Counted from the stretch's first letter, positions 20,761 to 27,382 are shown. The stretch is 41,037 nt of DNA from Candidatus Aenigmatarchaeota archaeon (GCA_018920255.1 JAHLMR010000004.1:1-41037); one strand, 5' to 3'. Notes: generated from the letters alone by a model not told the origin. A program made the numbers and translations.

Positions 20761-22050
20761 ATGCTTGATATTAAATTAATAAGAGAAAATCCGGAGATTA
20801 TAAAAGAAAATTTAAGAAAAAGAGGAGATAAAGAAAAAGAAAAACTTCTCGATAGAGTCATAGAGCTTGATAAACATTGGAGAATGAATATTAAAGAATT
20901 AAATGAATTAAGAATGAGAAGAAATAAAATTTCAGAAGAAATAGCAAAAGCAAAAAAAGAAAAGAAGGACATAAAAGAACTTTTAGAAATCGCATCACAA
21001 ATTCCTGAAAGAATTAAAATAATAGAAGAAGAAATTAGAAAGCAAGAAAGTGAAATACGAGAAATTTTAATGAGACTTCCTAATCTTTTACATGAATCTG
21101 TACCAATAGGTAAAGATGATTCTGAAAATGTTGAAATAAGAAAGTTTGGAAAAATACCTAAGTTTGATTTTGAACCAAAACACCACCAAGATATTGCAGA
21201 AAAAATTTGTGGAATAGATATGGAAAGAGCAGCAAAAATTTCTGGTGCAAGATTTTATTTTCTTAAAAATCCATTAGTAAGATTAAATTTTGCTATTTTA
21301 AACTATGCTCTTGATTTTATTTCTAAAAAAGGCTTTGAAATTTATCAACCACCATTTATGATAAATCGTACATCTTGTGAAGGTGTTATTGAATTTGAAG
21401 CTTTTGAAAATATGATATATAAAATAGAGAATGAAGATCTTTTTTTAATTGCAACATCTGAGCATCCATTAATTTCAATGTTTTCTGGAGAAACATTTTT
21501 AGAAAAAGAATTACCAAAATTTATTGCAGGAGTTTCTCCGTGTTTTAGAAAAGAAGCTGGAACGCATGGGAAAGATGAAAAGGGTATTTTTAGAGTACAT
21601 CAGTTTGAAAAAGTTGAACAGGTTGCTATTTGTAAACCTGAAGATTCTTGGGATATTCATGAAAAATTATTAAATAATGCTGAAGAATTTTTTAAAAGTT
21701 TAGAAATACCCTTTAGAGTTGTTAATATTTGTACAGGAGATATAGGAAGTGTGGCTGCTAAAAAATATGATATAGAAGCATGGATGCCTGCGCAGGGTAA
21801 ATATAGAGAGGTTGTAAGCTGCTCTAATTGTACTGATTATCAAGCAAGGAGATTAAATATAAAATGGAGAAAAAAAGAAGGTGCTGCACCTGAAGGTTTT
21901 GTACATACATTAAATTCAACTTTAGTTGCAACAGAAAGATTAATAGTTGCAATTTTAGAAAACTTTCAAAATAAAGACGGGTCTGTAAGCATTCCAAAAA
22001 TACTTCAACCATATATGAATGGTATTAAAAAAATAGGTCCAACATCTTAA
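20761..22050 (+). CDS. serS: Seryl-tRNA synthetase
   Basis: N-terminal coiled coil MLDIKLIRENPEIIKENLRKRGDKEK; motif 2 FRKEAGTHGKDEKGIFRVHQFEKVEQ; motif 3 LNSTLVATERLIVAILEN. Confidence 0.95.
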   Translation: MLDIKLIRENPEIIKENLRKRGDKEKEKLLDRVIELDKHWRMNIKELNELRMRRNKISEEIAKAKKEKKDIKELLEIASQIPERIKIIEEEIRKQESEIREILMRLPNLLHESVPIGKDDSENVEIRKFGKIPKFDFEPKHHQDIAEKICGIDMERAAKISGARFYFLKNPLVRLNFAILNYALDFISKKGFEIYQPPFMINRTSCEGVIEFEAFENMIYKIENEDLFLIATSEHPLISMFSGETFLEKELPKFIAGVSPCFRKEAGTHGKDEKGIFRVHQFEKVEQVAICKPEDSWDIHEKLLNNAEEFFKSLEIPFRVVNICTGDIGSVAAKKYDIEAWMPAQGKYREVVSCSNCTDYQARRLNIKWRKKEGAAPEGFVHTLNSTLVATERLIVAILENFQNKDGSVSIPKILQPYMNGIKKIGPTS

Positions 22051-22095
22051 TCTTTAAATATTTTATAAGATTCAAAATTTTAAAAGGAGATGTTT

Positions 22096-22284
22096 ATGGG
22101 TAGAATAAAAACAACATGGATAAAAAATATTTCAAAAGAATTGATTAAAAAATATCCTGATAAATTTACAGATAACTTTGAGCAAAATAGTAAATTTTTA
22201 TCTGAATTAAATTTATTTACAAGTAAAAAAATAAAAAATAAGGTTTGCGGATATATAAAAAAGTTAAAATCTAAGAGTATTTAA
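22096..22284 (+). CDS. rps17e: 30S ribosomal protein S17e (eS17)
   Basis: MGRIKTTWIKNISKELIKKYPDKFTDNFEQNSKFLSE. Confidence 0.88.
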   Translation: MGRIKTTWIKNISKELIKKYPDKFTDNFEQNSKFLSELNLFTSKKIKNKVCGYIKKLKSKSI

Positions 22285-22940
22285 CATTCGTTTTTTTCGC
22301 ATTTTTCTTTATATTCACAATAATTACACATCCATAAATTTTTTGGATTTTCTTTTGCTTCTGGTGGAGGAAGTTTTCTTTCAGTAAGAAAATTATTAAT
22401 TTTTTTAAATCTTTCTATGATTCTTTCTGCATCTTCTTTATTATATTTTATTTCATATGCTTTTGTTTTAAGATTTGTTTTATCAACATAAAGAATAATA
22501 CCATCTTGAATTTTTGTAATATGCATATAAAGTTGAAGTTGGTCGATGTTATGTTTCTGTGCATCATTTATATAAAAAAGATTTTTTGCTGATTTTACCT
22601 CAACTAAATAAATTTTATTATTTGCTTTTATTTGAATTATATTATCAACTCTTCCAGAAATTTCTATTCCGTCTACTTCTAATTTTATAGGAAGTTCTGA
22701 GTTTAATAAAATGATATCTGGATTTTTTTCAGATTTTAAAACATTTACAATAAAATCATGAATTATATTTCCTACTTCAAATATTTTTGATAAATCAGGA
22801 TGTATATCCTGAGGATATACATAATTATACCAAACTTTTCTCATACATAACCCTGCATCAGAAGGATAGTATTTTCCTATTCCTCTAATTTTCTTTTCCT
22901 TTTTAATATAATTGTCTATTAGTAAATTGAAATCAATCAT
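22281..22940 (-). CDS. Cas4/RecB-like PD-(D/E)XK nuclease, solo
   Basis: GRVDNIIQI...KIYLVEVKSAK nuclease core; Cys ligands GLCMRK and CNYCEYKEKC. Confidence 0.8.
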   Translation of the reverse strand: MIDFNLLIDNYIKKEKKIRGIGKYYPSDAGLCMRKVWYNYVYPQDIHPDLSKIFEVGNIIHDFIVNVLKSEKNPDIILLNSELPIKLEVDGIEISGRVDNIIQIKANNKIYLVEVKSAKNLFYINDAQKHNIDQLQLYMHITKIQDGIILYVDKTNLKTKAYEIKYNKEDAERIIERFKKINNFLTERKLPPPEAKENPKNLWMCNYCEYKEKCEKNEC

Positions 22941-22969
22941 AATTTTTCACTTTGGTGCGGGAGGCAGGA

Positions 22970-23022
22970 TTTTCAAAATTTGTCTTTCTTGATGAACCTT
23001 CTTTCTTTAAGAAAGAAGGTTC
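22970..23022 (-). other. 53-nt non-canonical tRNA intron in the T-loop (59/60) of tRNA-Leu
   Basis: BHB: TTCA/TGAA 4-bp helix flanked by 3-nt bulges AAG and AAT on the GCAGG/CCTGC stem; excision restores TTCAAAT. Confidence 0.85.
22994..23022. repeat. Perfect inverted repeat GAACCTTCTTTCTT-N-AAGAAAGAAGGTTC inside the tRNA-Leu T-loop intron
   Basis: 14-bp complementary arms read directly from the sequence. Confidence 0.97.
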
Positions 23023-23054
23023 TTTGAACCTGCGAACTCACTAAGAGACGGGAT

Positions 23055-23087
23055 TTCTTATCATCGAAATTCTCAAAACTCAATATT
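23055..23087 (-). other. 33-nt tRNA-Leu intron at 37/38 (imperfect BHB)
   Basis: Interrupts loop CTCAAG|A between CGGGA and TCCCG; central helix CTCA/TAAG has a C-A mismatch. Confidence 0.75.
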
Positions 23088-23170
23088 CTTGAGTCCCGCG
23101 CCTTTGACCTGGCTAGGCGACTCCCGCAGGTAATAAAAATATTTAGATTTTGAAGAAATAAAAATATTAA

Positions 23171-23188
23171 GGAAGCAAAAATGCTTCC
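23171..23188. terminator. Hairpin GGAAGCA-AAAA-TGCTTCC between histone-like gene and tRNA-Leu
   Basis: Perfect 7-bp arms, 11 nt past the minus-strand stop codon and followed by a T-rich tract. Confidence 0.45.
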
Positions 23189-23198
23189 TATTAAAATT

Positions 23199-23363
23199 TT
23201 ATAAATCTGCTGGTCTTATTGTTGCTCTTCCATTTTTCTTTGCTCTTTCAGCAGCCTTTTTTACTAATTCAACAACTGCTTTATCTAATGCATCAGCAAA
23301 ATCTCCACTAAATCTCATACCTTTAACCAATTCTTTAACTTTACTTTTAACGACTAATGCCAT
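23199..23363 (-). CDS. 54-aa minimal histone-fold protein (missed by ORF track)
   Basis: MALVVKSKVKELVKGMRFSGDFADALDKAVVELVKKAAERAKKNGRATIRPADL: single histone fold with C-terminal NGRxTxRPxDL motif. Confidence 0.85.
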   Translation of the reverse strand: MALVVKSKVKELVKGMRFSGDFADALDKAVVELVKKAAERAKKNGRATIRPADL

Positions 23364-23412
23364 ATTCTCACCTCAATTTTAAATTAAAGCTTATTTTATT
23401 TAATATTTTTCT

Positions 23413-23550
23413 TTATTTATAAATACTGTTTTTCTCAGAAGTTTTAGGAGTTATTTCACAAGTACCATCAATTCCAATCTTATAGTTTATTTCACCATAT
23501 GCGGTTTCAATTTTTTCTATATATTTTTTTATTTTTTCAATTAATCCCAT
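23413..23550 (-). CDS. Small hypothetical protein (45 aa)
   Basis: MGLIEKIKKYIEKIETAYGEINYKIGIDGTCEITPKTSEKNSIYK; the listed N-terminal extension runs into tRNA-Glu, so this shorter start is preferred. Confidence 0.4.
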   Translation of the reverse strand: MGLIEKIKKYIEKIETAYGEINYKIGIDGTCEITPKTSEKNSIYK

Positions 23551-23626
23551 TCTATATAATTTAGAATAAAAAAATTTAAAATTATCTATGGTGCCTCCGA
23601 CGGGATTTGGACCCGTGTCGGCGGCT

Positions 23627-23667
23627 TTCTTCACTTTCATAGCAAAAGCTCAAATCTTTCGTAAGTA
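23627..23667 (-). other. 41-nt canonical intron (37/38) of tRNA-Glu
   Basis: BHB: CTTT/GAAG central helix, bulges CGT and AAA, outer helix ACTT/AAGT. Confidence 0.92.
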
Positions 23668-23684
23668 CGAAAGGCCGCTATCCT

Positions 23685-23696
23685 TTCGGCATTTTT
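23685..23696 (-). other. D-loop insertion in tRNA-Glu (about 11-12 nt, AAAAATGCCGAA), candidate ultrashort intron
   Basis: Removal gives ordinary D-arm GTCTAGTCCGGTCAGGAT; CGG/CCG pairing frames TCA and AAA 3-nt bulges. Confidence 0.6.
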
Positions 23697-23794
23697 GACC
23701 GGACTAGACGACGGAGGCTTTTTGATTAATTATTTTTTAAATATATTTAAAATTTTAGTGGGCCGTGACAGATTCGAACTGTCGATCTTCACCG

Positions 23795-23810
23795 TTCCCA
23801 ATTTTATTTA
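23795..23810 (-). other. 16-nt intron (37/38) of tRNA-Val
   Basis: TAAATAAAATTGGGAA between A37 and C38; relaxed BHB (three contiguous pairs TCA/TGG). Confidence 0.75.
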
Positions 23811-23826
23811 TGTGATGGTGACGTCA

Positions 23827-23840
23827 TTGCGGCTTTTTGT
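23827..23840 (-). other. 14-nt D-loop insertion in tRNA-Val (ACAAAAAGCCGCAA), candidate ultrashort intron
   Basis: GCGG/CCGC helix with 3-nt bulges TAA and AAT; removal gives canonical GGTCTAGCGGTATGACG. Confidence 0.68.
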
Positions 23841-23862
23841 TACCGCTAGACCAACGGCCCTT

Positions 23863-23958
23863 TTAAGCTGTTGTTATTGCAAAATAACCTAATATTATTG
23901 CTATTAGCAATAATATTATTGCTATAATTAATTTTTTTGGATCTTTTAATTTTGGCAT
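23863..23958 (-). CDS. 31-aa single-span membrane miniprotein (missed by ORF track)
   Basis: MPKLKDPKKLIIAIILLLIAIILGYFAITTA with GGAGGT SD 7 nt upstream; sits between tRNA-Val and tRNA-Ser. Confidence 0.65.
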   Translation of the reverse strand: MPKLKDPKKLIIAIILLLIAIILGYFAITTA

Positions 23959-24037
23959 AATATAACCTCCTTTTATATTAATGGCGCTGGGACAGGGATT
24001 CGAACCCTGGAGGGCAAAAGCCCACTAGCTTAGCAGG

Positions 24038-24058
24038 ATCGCCTTTCCAAATTGAAAT
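24038..24058 (-). other. 21-nt non-canonical intron at 30/31 of tRNA-Ser
   Basis: BHB: CGCT/GGCG helix, bulges AGA and ATC, outer TTTC/GAAA helix; excision restores a perfect 5-bp anticodon stem. Confidence 0.9.
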
Positions 24059-24073
24059 CTAGCGCCGTACCAC

Positions 24074-24085
24074 TTTACCTAGCAT
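24074..24085 (-). other. 12-nt D-loop insertion in tRNA-Ser (ATGCTAGGTAAA), candidate ultrashort intron
   Basis: Removal gives the standard D-arm GCCAAGTGGTACGGC; short GCC/GGT pairing flanked by AAA/AAG bulges. Confidence 0.6.
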
Positions 24086-24178
24086 TTGGCTATCCCAGCT
24101 TAAATAAATAATAAGTAAAAATAATCTTTAAATATTTGCTTATTTATTTAAATAAATAAGTTTAAGGAGGTAATTTTT

Positions 24179-24499
24179 ATGGCTATAACAATAAAAAATT
24201 TATCTGAATTATTTGGAAAAGATGTATTTACAACAAAAGGAGTATATTGTGGAAAAGTTGAAGATGTTGAATTAAGTCTTCAAAAATTTAGAATTAGATC
24301 TTTGTTAATAGAAGCAGCTAAAGGAAGTTTCCTATATAATATTATAAGTGGAAAACGTGGAATTATATTACCATACCAACTTGTAGAAAGTGTTGGAGAT
24401 GTTGTAATAATAAAGCACATAACTGCACCATCATTAGCAGAAGAAACATCAAAAATGGAAGAAAAATCTGAAGAACCTCAATCTATTTCGAGTTTTTAA
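24179..24499 (+). CDS. PRC-barrel domain protein
   Basis: LSELFGKDVFTTKGVYCGKVEDVEL...ILPYQLVESVGDVVII; AGGAGGT SD. Confidence 0.8.
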   Translation: MAITIKNLSELFGKDVFTTKGVYCGKVEDVELSLQKFRIRSLLIEAAKGSFLYNIISGKRGIILPYQLVESVGDVVIIKHITAPSLAEETSKMEEKSEEPQSISSF

Positions 24500-25223
24500 A
24501 AATTTCTGCTAAAGAAAAATAAATAATTTTTGCTGCTATTGTTTTTGATATTTCATCACATTTACAATTTAAAGGTGTATATTCTACAAAATCTATTGCA
24601 CATAATTTTGATGCTAAAATTTTAATTATATTTTGTAATTCTAGCACACTAATTCCATTTATCTCTGGATTACCAACTGCTGGCATAATTGATGGATCTA
24701 AAATATCAAAATCAATAGAAAGATAAATTTTTCCTTTTATTTTTTTAATCTCATTTATATTTTTTAATATCTTTATTTTATTTTCTCTTAAAAATTTTTC
24801 TTCCTCCTTTGAATATGTTCTTATCCCATAAAGAAGCGCTTTATAACCATCTTCTATAAGATATTTTAAAACAGAGTCATGACCAAAATTTTTATTTTCA
24901 CAATCAGGATGTGCATCTAACCAAACTATATAATCTGGTTTTATTTGTTTTATTGTAAAATAACTTATAGAATGCTCTCCACCAATAATAATTGGAAATT
25001 TTTCTTTTAAATTAGAAAACATTGTATTTATTTTTTCATTTAATTCATTAAAATTTTTTGCTGAAATAAAATTTTCTTTTATAAATATATTTGTTAAATC
25101 AATTCCTGAAATATAGGTTTCTAATTTTGGAAAAATATTTCTAATAATTTTTGGTGCTTTAGCAGAACCCTTTCTAAAAGTTTGAGTTTTATCAAAACTT
25201 ATATAAAATATTGAAAAATCCAT
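24483..25223 (-). CDS. Agmatinase/arginase-family ureohydrolase
   Basis: IIGGEHSISY, WLDAHPDCE, LSIDFDILDPSIMPAVGNPE. Confidence 0.88.
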   Translation of the reverse strand: MDFSIFYISFDKTQTFRKGSAKAPKIIRNIFPKLETYISGIDLTNIFIKENFISAKNFNELNEKINTMFSNLKEKFPIIIGGEHSISYFTIKQIKPDYIVWLDAHPDCENKNFGHDSVLKYLIEDGYKALLYGIRTYSKEEEKFLRENKIKILKNINEIKKIKGKIYLSIDFDILDPSIMPAVGNPEINGISVLELQNIIKILASKLCAIDFVEYTPLNCKCDEISKTIAAKIIYFSLAEIFKNSK

Positions 25224-25277
25224 AAAGTTTTTTAAAAATTACAAATATTTATTTCTTTGCATTAAAATTAATTAAAT

Positions 25278-26321
25278 ATGAAAAATTATATTCAGTTTGT
25301 TACAACAGAAGGATTAGAAAGATATAATGCTAGAGGCATGGACTGTATTTTTAATATTAAAGGTAAGGATAAAAATAATGTTAAAATAAGATTTGATATT
25401 TCTCCAAAAATTTATCAGCAAGCTTTTAATGATAAATATATGCGTGAAGAAATGATAAGAAGAGAAATTGAAAGACAAATAAACCTTTTAGAAAACACTA
25501 ACTTTATAATATTTACGCATGGACATAATGATCATTTTTGGACAGAAATTTTAGAATATGATGAAAATAATATAAATAAATATGGATATAAAATTAATGC
25601 AGATTTTACTGTATATTATCCACACTGTCTAAACAATGAAAATTATACTAAAAATACACAATATACAATTAAAGAAGAACTTAAAAAAAGAGTTGAAATT
25701 TTGAAAAAGTATAGTCCAAGATGCTATGAAATAGGTGCTTATGCGCGTGCAAAATATAACGGAATAGAAATTGAAATGCAAGAAGTAAAACATAGCACAT
25801 ATAAAGGTTTTGATTTGGGAAAAGTTCTTACAGTAAATATAACAACACCTGAAAATAAAAAAATATTTTTCAGTTCAGATGTTTCTGGTCCAGAATATAA
25901 TGAAACACGTAATTTAATAATAGATAAAAATCCAAATACTATTCTTTTAGATGGTCCTTATAATGATATTTTATCTGTTTTAGGAAATGGAAATAAGCAA
26001 GTTAAAAAATCTATTTCAGAGCTTAAAAAATCATATGAAAATTTATATAAAATAATATCAAAAACTACAGATTTGAAAGAAATAATATTAATGCATCATT
26101 TTATGAGAAATATAGAAATAAAAAATGATATTCAAAATATTCCAGAATATCTTAAAGATAAGATTTGTAATAATAAAATTGAAAATAAATTTAAAGAACA
26201 TACTTTATTAATCTGTAATAAAATAGAAGAATATATTTTAAGCATTTTAGATAAGTGTGATGATAAAGAAATAGAAATATATACACCAAGCATATTAAAA
26301 AATGAAACAATTAAATTTTAA
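25278..26321 (+). CDS. Metallo-beta-lactamase-fold protein (UPF0282-like)
   Basis: FTHGHNDHFW metal motif, EVKHSTYKGFDLGKVL, FFSSDVSGPEYNET. Confidence 0.75.
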   Translation: MKNYIQFVTTEGLERYNARGMDCIFNIKGKDKNNVKIRFDISPKIYQQAFNDKYMREEMIRREIERQINLLENTNFIIFTHGHNDHFWTEILEYDENNINKYGYKINADFTVYYPHCLNNENYTKNTQYTIKEELKKRVEILKKYSPRCYEIGAYARAKYNGIEIEMQEVKHSTYKGFDLGKVLTVNITTPENKKIFFSSDVSGPEYNETRNLIIDKNPNTILLDGPYNDILSVLGNGNKQVKKSISELKKSYENLYKIISKTTDLKEIILMHHFMRNIEIKNDIQNIPEYLKDKICNNKIENKFKEHTLLICNKIEEYILSILDKCDDKEIEIYTPSILKNETIKF

Positions 26322-27382
26322 TAGTTTAAAGGTGTGAGCTCAAAATCCCATGGATCTGCACTTGGATATTCTTCAACTATTGCAATTTTAAAATTAGGTT
26401 TTTTCTTAACTAAAATTTTTGCTATAAATTCTGAAGTTTCTACTCTGTTTTTATCTTTATTAACAAAATAATTTTTCTCTGAAATTTTTTCAGATTTTAA
26501 AAAATTTAATATGTCTTCTATTTTAGCATCAAATAATATTCCTTTTATAATAAATCCATCTTTAGATATTTTTTCAAATGGTTTTTTAATACCTTTAGCT
26601 CTATTTATTAATCTGTTTCTTAACTGACAGTTTAGTTTAAGAGATGCTGTACAAAAATGAATATTTATTTTATTAGTGTTTTCTTTTGCCCATTCTAAAA
26701 TCTTTTCTGCTGTCTCTATACTTCCTTTAACTGCTGTTAAAGAATCTTCTCTTAATTCAAATCCTTGCTTTTTAAAAAACTCTATATTTCTGTCTGAAAA
26801 TTCAAGCTCATTTAAATTTATAAAATCTGCTCCTATTTCTTCTAAAAATTTAATTAAATCTATTATATCATTTTCTTTTCCTGGAAAAACAGGTATTTCC
26901 ATACCAACTTTCCAATTTTTCCATTTTCTTGCAACCTTAACAAATTCTTTATTAGAATGAATTCTTAGTTCATCTAGTCCAGCTTCATTGAGTTTTTTAC
27001 ATACTTCTTCTGGATTTTCAAGTATTCCGCTAGTATATAAGTGAATTTGAAATTTTTTTCCAAATTTTTGTTTTAAAAGTTTAATATATTTTATTGTTCT
27101 CTCTAATTCTATTAATGGCTCGCCACCAGTTATACCAGCTCCAGAAGAAGAACATGTTTTTGCTTCATTTATTATATCTTCATCTTTTTCGACCTTTTTT
27201 TCATTAGCCCAAACTTCATCTTTTCCATATCTTTTTTCAGATACTGTACAATACTCACAGTTTACATTACATTTTCCAGTAACAAACAAAACTAGTTTTT
27301 CTCCTTTAATACAGAGCTTACAACCATCTGTTAGTTCTCCTATGAACATTGAATTACATGGAGTTTTTGAGATTTTTCTCAT
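26318..27382 (-). CDS. Radical SAM protein
   Basis: VTGKCNVNCEYCTVSEKRYGKDEVWANE CxxxCxxC; SGAGITGGEPL. Confidence 0.88.
   Translation of the reverse strand: MRKISKTPCNSMFIGELTDGCKLCIKGEKLVLFVTGKCNVNCEYCTVSEKRYGKDEVWANEKKVEKDEDIINEAKTCSSSGAGITGGEPLIELERTIKYIKLLKQKFGKKFQIHLYTSGILENPEEVCKKLNEAGLDELRIHSNKEFVKVARKWKNWKVGMEIPVFPGKENDIIDLIKFLEEIGADFINLNELEFSDRNIEFFKKQGFELREDSLTAVKGSIETAEKILEWAKENTNKINIHFCTASLKLNCQLRNRLINRAKGIKKPFEKISKDGFIIKGILFDAKIEDILNFLKSEKISEKNYFVNKDKNRVETSEFIAKILVKKKPNFKIAIVEEYPSADPWDFELTPLNY

Larger units (their letters stand above)
22953..23127 (-). tRNA. tRNA-Leu(CAA) with two candidate introns (37/38 and T-loop 59/60); CCA encoded
   Basis: GCGGGAG/CTCCCGC acceptor, A73-CCA, anticodon stem CGGGA/TCCCG, long variable arm TCTCTTAGTGAGTTC, T-stem GCAGG/CCTGC interrupted by 53 nt. 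Confidence 0.93.
23589..23718 (-). tRNA. tRNA-Glu(UUC) with 37/38 intron and D-loop insertion; CCA encoded
   Basis: GCCTCCG/CGGAGGC acceptor, anticodon stem GCGGC/GCCGC with CTTTCG|A loop, T-arm ACGGG/CCCGT. Confidence 0.93.
23759..23860 (-). tRNA. tRNA-Val(CAC) with 37/38 intron and D-loop insertion; no encoded CCA
   Basis: GGGCCGT/ACGGCCC acceptor, TCACC/GGTGA anticodon stem with ATCACA|C loop, T-arm GACAG-TTCGAAT-CTGTC. Confidence 0.92.
23982..24099 (-). tRNA. tRNA-Ser(GCU) with non-canonical 30/31 intron and D-loop insertion; CCA encoded
   Basis: GCTGGGA/TCCCAGC acceptor, G73, variable arm GGGC-TTTT-GCCC, T-arm CAGGG-TTCGAAT-CCCTG; spliced anticodon arm CTAGC-CTGCTAA-GCTAG. Confidence 0.92.

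Noticed and set aside
22994-23022. 14-bp inverted repeat as a stand-alone terminator or MITE end
   Set aside because: It lies wholly inside the T-loop insertion of tRNA-Leu, with BHB pairing on both sides; intron hairpin is the simpler explanation.
23413-23640. Full 75-aa version of the small minus-strand ORF
   Set aside because: Its first 17 or so codons overlap the 3' end of tRNA-Glu; only the shorter form from 23550 is plausible.
23695-23892. 65-aa plus-strand ORF
   Set aside because: Lies antisense across tRNA-Glu and tRNA-Val; its protein is just the complement of tRNA sequence.
23881-23930. AATATTATTGCTATTAGCAATAATATTATTGC near-palindrome as a regulatory element
   Set aside because: Explained by Ile/Leu/Ala codons (ATA ATA TTA TTG CTA ATA GCA ATA ATA TTA) of the 31-aa TM protein.
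24001-24060. 37/38 intron model for tRNA-Ser
   Set aside because: Gives loops with anticodons TTC or TTA/CTA, inconsistent with the Ser variable arm and G73; the 30/31 model fits fully.
22953-24099. Split (trans-spliced) tRNA halves
   Set aside because: Both halves of each tRNA are present in order within one short gene; cis-introns suffice.
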